Origin: a bacterium
GTDB taxonomy: Bacteria > Bdellovibrionota > Bacteriovoracia > Bacteriovoracales > Bacteriovoracaceae
Assembly: GCA_030425045.1 (NCBI GenBank)
Contig: JAUHVL010000002.1
Coordinates: 1 to 64,000, forward strand
Reading direction: 5' to 3'
DNA length: 64,000 bases
Positions 8,492-18,071 of this stretch are shown here, one piece after another (the first letter of the stretch is position 1; each line of letters starts with the position of its first letter). Made by a program: the position numbers and the translations under genes. The notes beneath the pieces are model-generated. The model saw only the letters and a list, made by a program, of their open reading frames with translations. It was not told the DNA's origin and ran no database searches.

Positions 8492-9927
8492 TACATTGGT
8501 TTAGAAGAGATCTAAGAGTTGCGGGAAACCCTGCTCTTCAACAACAATTTAAAAAATACGACGGGAAAGTTATTGGCATCTTTTGTTTCGACAAAAAGTT
8601 TCTTTCCCGAAAAGACATGTCCTTTAATCGGTTTCAATTCTTTTTAAAATCTTTGGCCCAATTAAAAAAAGAGTTGAAAAACATCGGTAGTGATCTTTTG
8701 GTTCTTGATGTCGGACCACAATCGGCCTTCGAAGAACTTTTTGAAAAACTCAAAGCGGCGCAGATAGATTTACCAGAAACATTCACATGGTGTAGAGACT
8801 ATGAACCTTTTGCTCTAAAAAGAGACAAAGCAATTCAAAAGTTTATGGAAGGATATAATATAGAGGTCAATACATTTCGAGACCATCTTATTATTGAGCC
8901 CCATGAACTTTCAAAACCCAGCGGTGGAGCTTATCAAGTCTACACTCCCTTTTCGAGAAAATGGTTAGAAATATATCAGCAAGATGAAGTCAGAGTGCGC
9001 ACCCTAAGTCAAAAAAATGGGTTTCACTACATTAAAAATCTTAAGCAAAATAACGTTGAAAAAGTTTTTAAACTCTCTTGGAAAAAACTATTTAGGGGAA
9101 AAGTTGAGATGAAAGATCATCTCGATGACTATCTAGAGAGTAATGCAAAAAAAGTAACAATACCGATTCCAGAAGCTGGTACTCTCGAAGCGATAAAATA
9201 TCTCGATGCCTTTAAGAAAAAGATGAATGCCTATGATCATGACCGAGACATTCCTTCAATTCCAGGAACCTCCAAGCTTTCACTTTTTCTTAAAAACGGC
9301 TCAATCACCACTTCTCAAATCATTTATTATTATAAACTTGAAGACGGAAAGTTTTTAAAAGAGCTCATATGGCGAGAGTTTTATTATCATATTATGACTC
9401 ATTTTCCCTACGTCGAAAAAAGTGCTTTTCTAGAAAAGTATAAAGACTTGAAATGGGAAAATAATAAAAAATGGTTTCAGGCCTGGAAAGATGGACTGAC
9501 GGGATTTCCTATCGTCGATGCAGGTATGCGTGAGCTAAAAGAAACTGGTTGGATGCATAATAGAGTACGAATGATTGTCGCTTCCTTTTTAACTAAGGAC
9601 TTATTAATAGACTGGCGATGGGGTGAACAATACTTTATGGAGCAATTACTTGATGGTGACCTTGCTCCTAATAATGGAGGCTGGCAGTGGGCCGCTTCTA
9701 CAGGCTGTGATGCTCAACCTTATTTTAGAATTTTTAATCCTTGGTCTCAGAGTAAAAGGTTCGATCCAAATGGTGAGTATATTAAAAAGTATTTACCAGA
9801 GCTTTCTGATATCCCGGCAAAAAAGCTTCACGTACCTATTCTAGATCACGAAAGCTACCCGGCTCCAATTGTAGAACATAAAGTTCAACGAGAGAAAGCT
9901 CTCGCCATGTATAAGTTTGAGATTTAG
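8476..9927 (+). CDS. phrB: Deoxyribodipyrimidine photolyase (CPD photolyase)
   Basis: Light-driven repair of cyclobutane pyrimidine dimers. The N-terminal antenna-binding domain starts with GIHWFRRDLR. The C-terminal FAD domain shows ELIWREFYYHIM, GWMHNRVRMIVASFLTKD, WRWGEQYFMEQLLDGDLAPN and NGGWQWAASTGCDAQPYFRI, all closely matching class I CPD photolyases. The frame opens at ATG 8461, but two ATGs at 8476 and 8479 give the expected N-terminus; none has a good ribosome binding site. About 483 residues, normal length. It ends one base before the convergent glutaminase-like gene. A cryptochrome role cannot be excluded. Confidence 0.94.
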   Translation: MMKYGIHWFRRDLRVAGNPALQQQFKKYDGKVIGIFCFDKKFLSRKDMSFNRFQFFLKSLAQLKKELKNIGSDLLVLDVGPQSAFEELFEKLKAAQIDLPETFTWCRDYEPFALKRDKAIQKFMEGYNIEVNTFRDHLIIEPHELSKPSGGAYQVYTPFSRKWLEIYQQDEVRVRTLSQKNGFHYIKNLKQNNVEKVFKLSWKKLFRGKVEMKDHLDDYLESNAKKVTIPIPEAGTLEAIKYLDAFKKKMNAYDHDRDIPSIPGTSKLSLFLKNGSITTSQIIYYYKLEDGKFLKELIWREFYYHIMTHFPYVEKSAFLEKYKDLKWENNKKWFQAWKDGLTGFPIVDAGMRELKETGWMHNRVRMIVASFLTKDLLIDWRWGEQYFMEQLLDGDLAPNNGGWQWAASTGCDAQPYFRIFNPWSQSKRFDPNGEYIKKYLPELSDIPAKKLHVPILDHESYPAPIVEHKVQREKALAMYKFEI

Positions 9928-9928
9928 T

Positions 9929-10696
9929 TTACTTCCAAGGGGGATTATCACCCAGCTCGGTGTATGGGTCTCGCCCAAGACTTATAAGATTGCGCCATTC
10001 AAAGTCTAAATAAAGTTTTTGATAACTAATAGAACTTTGCTTTTCAACTTCAATAGTATCAGAACATTTACTATAAGGATCATAAGAATCAGCTTCACAA
10101 AGTGAGATATGAGCATTGTCATCATTCATTGTTTTGATCCAATCATTCAAAAGAAGAGGTCCATCAGGATGAATCGCAGGATCGAGAATATAAAGTGACT
10201 GGTTAACGTAAACAGCGTTGGCCACGTGATACCACCAGTAGACTTCACCATAAACGGAGTTCTCAGTTTCAACTTTTAAATTCCCAAAGATGTATAACTT
10301 ATAGGTTTCAGGGTAATTCCAATCTTCTAAGTTAAACTTGGCAAGTTCGGCCCTTAACCAGCAACCATCTTCGGGTAAAAGCCAAGAAGATCTTCTAAGA
10401 AACAAATTATTATCAACCTCGGTCTCAATAAATCTTTTATTTCTCATTTCAACAAACGCTTTATTTACCTGCCTTAAGTCTTTCCACTCAATCAGATTAT
10501 TACTCACATTGAACTTATTCCAATGAATTGCCTGATCATAAGGATTATCTTGTGAGGACTTTCTGGCCGAAAAAAAGTTATTTTCTAAGCTGACTCGATT
10601 AAAAGCATCTTCAAAATTTTCGTACGCTTTTCGTTTTGCCGAAATCCCATAAGCAGAATGTGAAAGTATAAATAGTGATAAAAGTAAAAACTTCAT
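9929..10696 (-). CDS. Secreted protein-glutaminase-like enzyme
   Basis: The 255-residue protein has a signal peptide (cleavage likely after SAYG). Its core has the order and spacing of the Chryseobacterium protein glutaminase fold: GCWLRAE (Cys112), LYIFGNL (135-140), WWYHVA (His157) and YILDPA (Asp172). This is the Cys-His-Asp triad of enzymes that deamidate protein-bound glutamine. The family also includes bacterial effector toxins. The gene stands alone and converges with the photolyase gene. Export of such an enzyme fits modification of envelope or prey proteins, which is inference. Confidence 0.72.
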   Translation of the reverse strand: MKFLLLSLFILSHSAYGISAKRKAYENFEDAFNRVSLENNFFSARKSSQDNPYDQAIHWNKFNVSNNLIEWKDLRQVNKAFVEMRNKRFIETEVDNNLFLRRSSWLLPEDGCWLRAELAKFNLEDWNYPETYKLYIFGNLKVETENSVYGEVYWWYHVANAVYVNQSLYILDPAIHPDGPLLLNDWIKTMNDDNAHISLCEADSYDPYSKCSDTIEVEKQSSISYQKLYLDFEWRNLISLGRDPYTELGDNPPWK

Positions 10697-10711
10697 GGGA
10701 TACCTTTTTCT

Positions 10712-10731
10712 ATGATTTGATACAAAATCAT
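10712..10731. repeat. Inverted repeat in a divergent promoter region
   Basis: ATGATTT (10712-10718) and AAATCAT (10725-10731) form a 7-bp inverted repeat with a 6-base spacer. It lies just upstream of the glutaminase-like gene and facing the ABC operon. Candidate operator only. Confidence 0.3.
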
Positions 10732-10825
10732 GACAAAAGACTTACTCTTTTACAATGCCGCAACGAGACATTCGTTTTAAGTACTTGAGTATACAAAGTA
10801 AAATGGCCTTTGCTAGAATTTCTCC

Positions 10826-11530
10826 ATGAATCAAAGTTTGGCCTTACAAGTTAAAAACCTACACAAAGAATACCCTGGGGTTGAAGTCATCAAAAACATC
10901 AGCTTTGATGTCAAAAAAAATAATATTCATGCTTTCTTAGGACCAAATGGAGCGGGAAAATCAACGACCATGAGAATTATCTCAGGTTTGCTGCCCGCGA
11001 GCTCTGGTGAAATTTTTGTTAATGACAAACTCATCGATACCAACCCAGCCTACTGCCATCAAAACATTGGTTTTTTACCAGAGAATCTCCCCCTTTATCA
11101 GGACATGTCTGTTGAAGAGTATTTGGTTTTTGTAAGAAATATTCACACCATTAAAACCCATGACAAAACAATAGACTTTGAAACCATTATAAAAAGATGT
11201 GGTCTCGATAAGGTGAGAAATAAACTTATTCGAAAACTGTCTAAGGGCTACAAGCAAAGAGTCGGTATTGCTCAAACTCTCAGTTATGATGCCGACTTGA
11301 TTATTCTTGATGAGCCACTCGTTGGTCTAGACCCTAATGCCATAAGTGAGATAAGAGAGCTCATATTAGACTTAAAAGAAAGGCACACCGTTTTATTATC
11401 CACACATCAACTCCACGAAGTGGATCTTCTCTGTGATGAGATTACCATTATCAATAATGGTAAAATTTTAATCAACGCAAAAAAAGGTGAACTTGAATTA
11501 GAGAAATACTTCAAGGAGAACGTTCACTAA
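10826..11530 (+). CDS. ABC transporter ATP-binding protein (GldA-like)
   Basis: A 234-residue ABC ATPase with Walker A GPNGAGKST, signature LSKGYKQRVGIAQ, Walker B LIILDEPLVGLDP and the switch histidine in LLSTHQLHE. It heads a five-gene operon whose order (ATPase, ABC-2 permease, auxiliary GHGE protein, DUF4340 protein) matches the Gld-type ABC system. In Bacteroidetes that system is linked to gliding; in other phyla its role is unknown. Its stop overlaps the next start by one base. The translocated substrate cannot be read from sequence. Confidence 0.92.
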   Translation: MNQSLALQVKNLHKEYPGVEVIKNISFDVKKNNIHAFLGPNGAGKSTTMRIISGLLPASSGEIFVNDKLIDTNPAYCHQNIGFLPENLPLYQDMSVEEYLVFVRNIHTIKTHDKTIDFETIIKRCGLDKVRNKLIRKLSKGYKQRVGIAQTLSYDADLIILDEPLVGLDPNAISEIRELILDLKERHTVLLSTHQLHEVDLLCDEITIINNGKILINAKKGELELEKYFKENVH

Positions 11531-12273
11531 TGATCAATTTAAATGCCATATCTCTTGTTTATCAAAAGGAATTAAAAGCACTTTTTAAATCATCGCTTAT
11601 TTATATCGTTGCGAGTTTATTTTGTATTATCTCTGGTTGGCTTTTTTACAATTATCTCATTTCAGCTCAAGAGTTTACCAACAGAACGATCGATCAACTG
11701 GTAATCGCTCCTCTGTATGGTAATATCAATTTTCTCTTTTTAGTTTTCTCTCCACTTCTCACAATGAATTCCTTTGCAGAGGAAAGAAAGAATCACACTT
11801 TAGATCTTTTACTCACCAGTGACCTCACTGAGATGGATATTATTCTGGGAAAACTCCTAGGTATGATGACGGGAGTTTGCTTCTTACTACTGTTAACACT
11901 TATCTTTCCCATAACCTTATCACTATCAGGCCATGGCAATTGGCCTGTCATCTTATCAAATTATTTAGGTATCTTTTTTTGTACTTTTTGTTATTTAAGT
12001 GTTGGTGTTTTTGCTTCAAGTTTAACAGAGAATCAAATTGTTTCTTCTTTATTAGGTTTTTCTATTCTCATGGCCGTTTTGTTAATGGCGGCATCAGGGG
12101 GAATCACCAAAAACTATATTGTTGGTCAAATCTTTAGCTATTTAAGTACTCCTTTTCATTTTGAAGCACTTTCGAGAGGCTCTATACGAAGTTATGACTT
12201 TATTTATTTTTTAAGCTTTAGTGGAATATTTATTTACTTAACTTTTATCAAATTAATTTCTAGGAAGTGGTAG
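11530..12273 (+). CDS. ABC-2 type permease (GldF-like)
   Basis: A 247-residue integral membrane protein with about six hydrophobic segments and the conserved SFAEERKNHTLDLLLTSDLT segment typical of ABC-2 permeases between the first helices. It is the membrane partner of the preceding ATPase, with which it overlaps by one base. It shares a TAGTG junction with the next gene. The export function is inferred from family. Confidence 0.87.
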   Translation: MINLNAISLVYQKELKALFKSSLIYIVASLFCIISGWLFYNYLISAQEFTNRTIDQLVIAPLYGNINFLFLVFSPLLTMNSFAEERKNHTLDLLLTSDLTEMDIILGKLLGMMTGVCFLLLLTLIFPITLSLSGHGNWPVILSNYLGIFFCTFCYLSVGVFASSLTENQIVSSLLGFSILMAVLLMAASGGITKNYIVGQIFSYLSTPFHFEALSRGSIRSYDFIYFLSFSGIFIYLTFIKLISRKW

Positions 12274-13799
12274 TGAATAAAAAGACGTTAAACTTTATTT
12301 TTATTTTTATTAATATTCTTCTCTATTTAATTGCGATTGGTCTTTGGCTTTCGATTACTGATGAATTTTTACTCAATAGTAGTGTCACCGTCGTCTCTCT
12401 TGTTCTGACAGTCATCCTTCTCATCACTAATCAAAACTCATTTAAACATTTTTATAAAAGCCGCTACTTTGCCCAGTTATCTTCTTATCTTTTCACTATT
12501 TTTCTTTCTGTCTTTATTTTAGGGCTTATCAATTACTTTGCATTTAAAAACCCTATTTCGATTGATGTTAGTCCCCAAAAAATAAATAGTCTCACCACAA
12601 AAAGTAAGAGCATCGTCAAAGAAGCAAACGATGTTACCTTGACTGTTTTTACCTTGGCATCAGGCTTTAGACAGATTAGTGCTTTCTTAGAACTCTATCG
12701 CCTAGAAAATAGATCCTTAAAGATTGAAATGATTGATGCTGAAGTCAATCCTGTAAAAGTAAAAGAGTTTGGAGTAACAAAAATCCCTACAATCCACTTT
12801 CAAAAAGGGGAACGTCAAAAATCAATTACAGAGCTTTCTGAACTTTCGATTACCAATGCGATTTACCAAGTTAACTCTGGTGAAATCCCCGAGGTCTATA
12901 TCACCACTGGACATGGAGAAATAGACTTTAATTCAAAAGAAAATGAAGGAGCATCTGTTCTCTTTCAGCAACTTAAAAACTCAAATCTTAAGTTAAATTT
13001 TGTTAACTTAAGTGAAGTGGAAAAAATACCTGTTAATGTCAAAGCTCTCATTATCTGGGGGCCACAGTCTTCTTTCTTTCAAGAAGAACTCAAAATGATC
13101 GATGAATATATTTTAAATGGTGGTAACCTAATGTTAGCACTTGATCCCCAGCTAAACTCAGATAACAACTCTGTTGTTCGGGACTGGTTATCAAAAAAAT
13201 GGGGCATATCCCTTGATAATAATGTCGTCATCGATAGACTTAAACATATCAAAGGTTCAGACGGTACCGTCCCTATTTTAGCTCAATTTGATAAAGAACA
13301 TCCTATCACCAAAGATATTAAACATGTGGTCTTCTTTCCCATTACAAGTGCAGTGGGTCTCACAGATGAAGTTATGGATAAAAACTTTACCATCTTAGCA
13401 AGTTCTATGCCCTATCCAGCGGCATGGGCCGAGTATGGTCTAGGAGAAATCATTTCTCAAAAGCCACTTTTTACTAAAGGTGAAGATGTTGAAGGTCCTG
13501 TTGGTTATGCTGGAGCACTTGAATTGAAAAACAACCGTATTCTTATTTATGGGAACTCGACTTTTGTTATCAATACCTATCAAAAGTTTCCTAAAAATGC
13601 CGGCTTCTTTCTCAGCGGCCTAAGTTGGCTACTGGGAAGAGACGAAATGATTACTCTCGACTCTCCTGTAGTAAAAGAAAGTCCTGTCTTTATTAATCAG
13701 CATCAAATTGGACTCATTTTATATGCAACAGTCCTTTTTATCCCGTTGCTTCTCATTGCGACGGCCATCTTCTTTTATTGGCGTAAGAGAGCTTCGTGA
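12273..13799 (+). CDS. Gld-type ABC transport auxiliary protein (GldG-like)
   Basis: About 508 residues: three N-terminal hydrophobic segments, then a large extracytoplasmic region, then a C-terminal helix (about 480-500). The segment VYITTGHGEIDF carries the GHGE motif of GldG/ABC_transp_aux proteins, followed by LIIWGPQSSF and GGNLMLALDPQ. The open frame extends to a GTG at 12267, but the GTG at 12273, overlapping the previous TAG stop and preceded by AGGA, is the better start. Membrane-anchored periplasmic partner of the two upstream ABC subunits. Confidence 0.83.
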   Translation: MNKKTLNFIFIFINILLYLIAIGLWLSITDEFLLNSSVTVVSLVLTVILLITNQNSFKHFYKSRYFAQLSSYLFTIFLSVFILGLINYFAFKNPISIDVSPQKINSLTTKSKSIVKEANDVTLTVFTLASGFRQISAFLELYRLENRSLKIEMIDAEVNPVKVKEFGVTKIPTIHFQKGERQKSITELSELSITNAIYQVNSGEIPEVYITTGHGEIDFNSKENEGASVLFQQLKNSNLKLNFVNLSEVEKIPVNVKALIIWGPQSSFFQEELKMIDEYILNGGNLMLALDPQLNSDNNSVVRDWLSKKWGISLDNNVVIDRLKHIKGSDGTVPILAQFDKEHPITKDIKHVVFFPITSAVGLTDEVMDKNFTILASSMPYPAAWAEYGLGEIISQKPLFTKGEDVEGPVGYAGALELKNNRILIYGNSTFVINTYQKFPKNAGFFLSGLSWLLGRDEMITLDSPVVKESPVFINQHQIGLILYATVLFIPLLLIATAIFFYWRKRAS

Positions 13800-15049
13800 A
13801 AAGAAACTTAATCCTAACGACGCTTCTCTCTTTGTTATTAGTCATTGCTTATTTTGCCTATGAAAAGCCAACTCATCCACAAACAAGCCTAGGTGAGGCC
13901 AAGGCTTTGATGAATTTTTCAAACTTAGGAGAGCTAAAAAGTTTTAAGAATAATCTCGTCAGTATTATCGTAAAAGATCAACAATATTTCATTGGAAACC
14001 CTAGTAACCAGCACCTTGCCGATAAAAAAAATGTTGATCTTTTTTTAAATTATCTGGGAAACCTCCACCATAAAACGATAATCGACAGTGGTGAACGTTC
14101 AGACTTTATCCCCAACGATAATAACCAGATCATCTTTCAATTTGAAAATGAAAAGCTCGTTTTTACTTTAGGTGAAAAATTACAATTTTCTCCCGAGTAT
14201 TATCTCGAGCTAAAGCGTAATAACAAATCACTAATTGTTCTCGTTGAAGATAAAAACATCCCCGATGGTGTCTATCAAAAAGAAGATTCTCATAATCATG
14301 ATTTAAACTATCGCCAAATTTTATCGTTGATGAACCTCGATCAACAGTTTTTTGAAGACAAAAAAGTCTTTAGAAAACTTCCTCATTTGAACGTTAGTCG
14401 TATTGAACTCACTAACTTTAGAGGTCACTCTTATGTCGTCGATTTTAAAAACAAAACAACGAAACCACCGAAGCCATCTTATCTCAAAATGGATGATCAT
14501 AATATTATTCGTTTTATGGAGTCCCTTGAAAAACTGAGAGCAAAGAAAATAATAACAAACAAGTCATTACCTGATTTAAAACAAAAGCTCTCTGAAATGG
14601 TCGTTATTTCTCATGATAATCGTAAAATAACCCTATCTCTTTTCAATAAATACAAAGATCGTGCTGGATACTTTCTTGTTAATGACCATGATCCTTTTAT
14701 CTTTGAAATGCAACGAGCGGACTGTGAGTTTCTTTTTAAAAAAGTCGATCATTATTGGAATTTAAGGTTTACGACAAATCTTGAGCAAACTATTTCAATT
14801 AATAACAAAACTTTCCAATCCAATGATCAGCGCATTCAAAAAATAACAAATCTCTTAAAGTCACGAGCGATGCTGATGAAAGAAGTCGATATAAAAAATG
14901 AAGGATATCAATACCTTTACCAACTTCGAAACAACGATCAAACGTTCAAGTTCTTTCACAAGGATGAAGAAATTTTGATAACCATAGACGGAAAATCGGG
15001 TCTCCTATATTATGGTGGAAAGGACTTTCCTTTAAAAATTGAGAAATAA
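13796..15049 (+). CDS. DUF4340 domain protein
   Basis: A 417-residue protein with an N-terminal signal anchor and a long periplasmic part rich in beta strands, repeated in the pattern typical of DUF4340. This family is nearly always encoded beside GldG-like proteins, as here. The GTG start overlaps the gldG-like stop by four bases, and its own stop overlaps the next start (TAATG). Function is unknown; position implies a subunit of the same envelope complex. Confidence 0.75.
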   Translation: MKRNLILTTLLSLLLVIAYFAYEKPTHPQTSLGEAKALMNFSNLGELKSFKNNLVSIIVKDQQYFIGNPSNQHLADKKNVDLFLNYLGNLHHKTIIDSGERSDFIPNDNNQIIFQFENEKLVFTLGEKLQFSPEYYLELKRNNKSLIVLVEDKNIPDGVYQKEDSHNHDLNYRQILSLMNLDQQFFEDKKVFRKLPHLNVSRIELTNFRGHSYVVDFKNKTTKPPKPSYLKMDDHNIIRFMESLEKLRAKKIITNKSLPDLKQKLSEMVVISHDNRKITLSLFNKYKDRAGYFLVNDHDPFIFEMQRADCEFLFKKVDHYWNLRFTTNLEQTISINNKTFQSNDQRIQKITNLLKSRAMLMKEVDIKNEGYQYLYQLRNNDQTFKFFHKDEEILITIDGKSGLLYYGGKDFPLKIEK

Positions 15050-15744
15050 TGAACGAGATCTTAAAAAACTTTTTTATTACTTTTTTCCATCCTTTTAAAG
15101 TTCATAAAACTTTTCATGAAAATAGAATGAATCGAAGTGATGTCCACAACAGACTTTTAACTCTCGTCAGCGACCAATCAGATCTCACACCAGAGTTTCA
15201 AGGGCTACAGTTCACAGAGGTCCTCTGTGTTTCTTGGCTTATGGCCTGTATTAAGGCCATCTATGGCATCGTCGCTCTCTACACCGGATTAGCAGGAGCA
15301 CAATACCTTAGTGAGAGCGGAAATATTGCGATCATGGGCAGTGACCTGACCAAGTACCAATGGACAATTATTACTCTGATTTTAAATGTTGTTTTATTTC
15401 CTTTATTTATTTTGATCTATACGAGATTTTGGATTGCGATCGTTAAGTTTTTTGGAAATATTTTTAATAAGACTTACCAACTTGATGCTATTGCCTCAGA
15501 AACCGTTAACCATGCTCTTGTAAGTTATACATTTTACCTCATCCCCATTTTTGGACCGATCATTCAGGCCATCGCTTTTATTATTTATCTTTACGCAGGG
15601 CTCAAAAATAATTTACAACTTTCACTTTTGCAAAGTATTGTTGTGATCATCACACCGCTCTTTATTGTTTTCTTACTGCTCACGCTAATGACAGTAATGT
15701 TTGTCATGATGCTCATGGCGGCATTCCCAACCCTCTTTTCCTAA
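15049..15744 (+). CDS. Yip1-like multi-pass membrane protein
   Basis: A 231-residue protein with a cytosolic N-terminus of about 60 residues and four to five membrane helices, including VLFPLFILIYTRFWIAIV and an extremely hydrophobic C-terminus. The helix pattern and the YTFYLIPIFGPIIQ segment resemble Yip1-domain proteins, though no decisive motif is present. It is the last gene of the Gld-like operon, coupled to the DUF4340 gene by a one-base overlap. Role unknown. Confidence 0.6.
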   Translation: MNEILKNFFITFFHPFKVHKTFHENRMNRSDVHNRLLTLVSDQSDLTPEFQGLQFTEVLCVSWLMACIKAIYGIVALYTGLAGAQYLSESGNIAIMGSDLTKYQWTIITLILNVVLFPLFILIYTRFWIAIVKFFGNIFNKTYQLDAIASETVNHALVSYTFYLIPIFGPIIQAIAFIIYLYAGLKNNLQLSLLQSIVVIITPLFIVFLLLTLMTVMFVMMLMAAFPTLFS

Positions 15745-15847
15745 TCACAAACACTGTAAGAAAGTTTAAACTGGCCAATATCAGTCGGCCCTGAAAACAT
15801 TAGTTTAGGCGAGACATTCAAGACACACACATTTTTGGGAGGCTAAG

Positions 15848-16489
15848 TTGAACAACTTTCATGGCGGATTATCTGGTTGCGTAGAAGTAATTTGTGGACC
15901 TATGTTTTCAGGGAAAACCGAAGAACTTATTAGAAGAGTGAGAAGAGCGCAGATCGCACGTCAAAAAGTTCAAATCTTTAAACCCGCTATCGATGACCGT
16001 TATCACGAAACAGACATTGTGAGTCATAACTCTCTTAAGATTGAAGGCACTCCGGTCAATACTGCAGCTGAAATTTTAGAAAACCTATATGATAGCACCA
16101 GAGTCGTTGGAATCGATGAAATTCAATTTTTCGATGAAGATATTATTATCGTCGTGAAAAAACTCTCTCGCAGAGGCATTCGCGTGATCTGTGCGGGCCT
16201 CGATCAAGACTTTAGAGGTACTCCTTTTGGGCCTATCCCAACCCTCTTATGTATTGCAGATCGAATCGAAAAAATTCAGGCCATTTGTACTGTTTGTGGT
16301 AATGCAGCTAGTAGAACATACCGTAAAGATCCAGAATCAAACTCAGACCAAGTTTTGGTTGGGGAAAACGATCTCTACGAAGCTCGTTGTGCTATTCATT
16401 GGAATTATGACCAAGAAGATGAAGACTTGCGTGCCTATTTTGCTCTCAAGAAAAATATGGTAGATGAGAGTCAAACGACAACTCTCTAA
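15848..16489 (+). CDS. tdk: Thymidine kinase
   Basis: Type II thymidine kinase, 213 residues, making dTMP from thymidine in the salvage pathway. It shows the P-loop GPMFSGKTEELIRRV near the N-terminus, VVGIDEIQFFDED, RVICAGLDQDFRGTPFG, and zinc ligands CTVCGN and CAIH. The start is a TTG preceded by an excellent GGGAGG at 5 bases. hpt follows 45 bases downstream. In a predator, salvage of prey nucleosides would be natural; that is inference. Confidence 0.95.
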   Translation: MNNFHGGLSGCVEVICGPMFSGKTEELIRRVRRAQIARQKVQIFKPAIDDRYHETDIVSHNSLKIEGTPVNTAAEILENLYDSTRVVGIDEIQFFDEDIIIVVKKLSRRGIRVICAGLDQDFRGTPFGPIPTLLCIADRIEKIQAICTVCGNAASRTYRKDPESNSDQVLVGENDLYEARCAIHWNYDQEDEDLRAYFALKKNMVDESQTTTL

Positions 16490-16534
16490 CAAGCTTTTAA
16501 GTGTCCATCACTTTTAAAAAGCAAAGGACATCTT

Positions 16535-17053
16535 ATGGCCATCGAAACTTATATCTCTCGTGAAAAAATCGATCAAAGACTTGAAGAAATAGCAGCACAA
16601 ATTAATCAAGACTATGCTGGACAAGAGCTCTATGTCGTCTGTGTTTTACGAGGCTCGTTTATTTTTTGTGCTGACTTGGTAAGAAAAATAAAAGTACCTG
16701 TCGAAATAGATTTTGTCGCTGCCTCCTCTTACGGTGACGCCAAAGAAAGCTCCGGTGCTGTAAGAATTGATCTCGATGTCAAAAAAGATATTACCGGAAG
16801 AAACGTTCTTCTTGTTGAAGACATTGTCGATACTGGCTTAACCATCACTTATCTAAATGAGATTTTTGAAGCCAGGCATCCCAAATCTTTAAAGCTTGCC
16901 TCTCTTTTATATAAACCAGCAAGATTAAAACACGATGTAAAAATAGATTACCTTGCTTTTGAAATTGAAGATAATTTTGTTATTGGATATGGACTCGACT
17001 ATGCTCAAAAATATCGAGAACTTCCCTACATAGGTATTTATTCGGATGATTAA
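16535..17053 (+). CDS. hpt: Hypoxanthine phosphoribosyltransferase
   Basis: A 172-residue purine salvage enzyme converting hypoxanthine or guanine with PRPP to IMP or GMP. The PRPP-binding motif VLLVEDIVDTGLT is intact, and the N-terminal VVCVLRGSFIFCADL and C-terminal FVIGYGLDYAQKYRELPYIG match the family. It overlaps the next gene by eight bases, indicating coupling with the GHMP kinase. Whether it prefers hypoxanthine or guanine cannot be told. Confidence 0.95.
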   Translation: MAIETYISREKIDQRLEEIAAQINQDYAGQELYVVCVLRGSFIFCADLVRKIKVPVEIDFVAASSYGDAKESSGAVRIDLDVKKDITGRNVLLVEDIVDTGLTITYLNEIFEARHPKSLKLASLLYKPARLKHDVKIDYLAFEIEDNFVIGYGLDYAQKYRELPYIGIYSDD

Positions 17054-18059
17054 AACATCAGGAAGCGTTAGAGTTGATTTACTCGGAGGAACATTAGATA
17101 TTTCTCCTATACACCTTATCATCCCTAACGCTTTCACTCTCAACCTTGCAACAACTCTTAAAGCTGAAGTTTGTATTGAACCTCAAGAGCAAAATAATAT
17201 TATCATCGAATCAAAAGACTATAACTCTTCACAAACTTACTCGTTAAAAGAATTTAACAAAGAGAATTTACAGTCTGATTTTTTTGGCCCGTTAAAATTT
17301 ATCGCTCTTATACTTAATCATTTCAAATTGGACTCCGGATATAAGATAACTCTCAGCTCAGGCTCTCCAACGGGAGCAGGACTAGGCGGTTCTTCATCCA
17401 TGGGTGCTGTTTTATACAAAGCTCTATGTCAGCTTACAAATCAAACATTTGATAAAACGGCATGTATTAATATTGTTCAAGGTTACGAGTCAATTATTCT
17501 AAATAAAGGACCAGCAGGTTACCAAGATTATCACCCTGCTGTTTACGGTGGGGTGCTTGCTTTAAAACCACAAGTTGGAAAAATTGAAGTAGAGCAGCTT
17601 TATCAACTTGAGTTAAAAGAATTCTTAGAAAAACGAATGACACTTATTTACTCAGGAGAGACAAGACTTTCTGGTATCAATAACTGGGAAGTATACAAAG
17701 GTTTCTTCGATGGAGAAGATAAGATTGTCTCAGGTTTAAAGAAAATTGCCGACTTATCTTACCAAGCCTATCTTGCTATCAAAAATAAAGAATACGCAAA
17801 GCTCATTACTCTCATTGGAGAAGAGGGAGCAACGAGAAAAGTACTTTTTCCGGGAATCGTTTCACCTTCGATGGATTCATTGTATAATGAAATGAGAGAA
17901 GAGCTTACCGAGCTCAAGATGAAGGTTTGCGGTGCTGGTGGTGGTGGATGCTTCTTACTTCTTCACAATGAAAGCGAAAGAGGTATCATTATCAATCATT
18001 TAAAAAAGTACCCAAAAATGCGTATCTTGGATTTTGAAGTAGACTCTCCTCTAAATTAA
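17046..18059 (+). CDS. GHMP-family small-molecule kinase
   Basis: A 337-residue GHMP kinase with N-terminal SVRVDLLGGTLDI, the ATP loop SGSPTGAGLGGSSSMG, and the C-terminal motif KVCGAGGGGCFLLL. This layout is nearest to the sugar-kinase branch (heptose-phosphate kinase or galactokinase-like) rather than homoserine kinase, but the substrate is not readable. It overlaps hpt by eight bases and is followed 12 bases later by a DUF429-like gene, so it belongs to a tdk-hpt-kinase operon. Confidence 0.85.
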   Translation: MIKTSGSVRVDLLGGTLDISPIHLIIPNAFTLNLATTLKAEVCIEPQEQNNIIIESKDYNSSQTYSLKEFNKENLQSDFFGPLKFIALILNHFKLDSGYKITLSSGSPTGAGLGGSSSMGAVLYKALCQLTNQTFDKTACINIVQGYESIILNKGPAGYQDYHPAVYGGVLALKPQVGKIEVEQLYQLELKEFLEKRMTLIYSGETRLSGINNWEVYKGFFDGEDKIVSGLKKIADLSYQAYLAIKNKEYAKLITLIGEEGATRKVLFPGIVSPSMDSLYNEMREELTELKMKVCGAGGGGCFLLLHNESERGIIINHLKKYPKMRILDFEVDSPLN

Positions 18060-18071
18060 CTTAGAGGAAAT

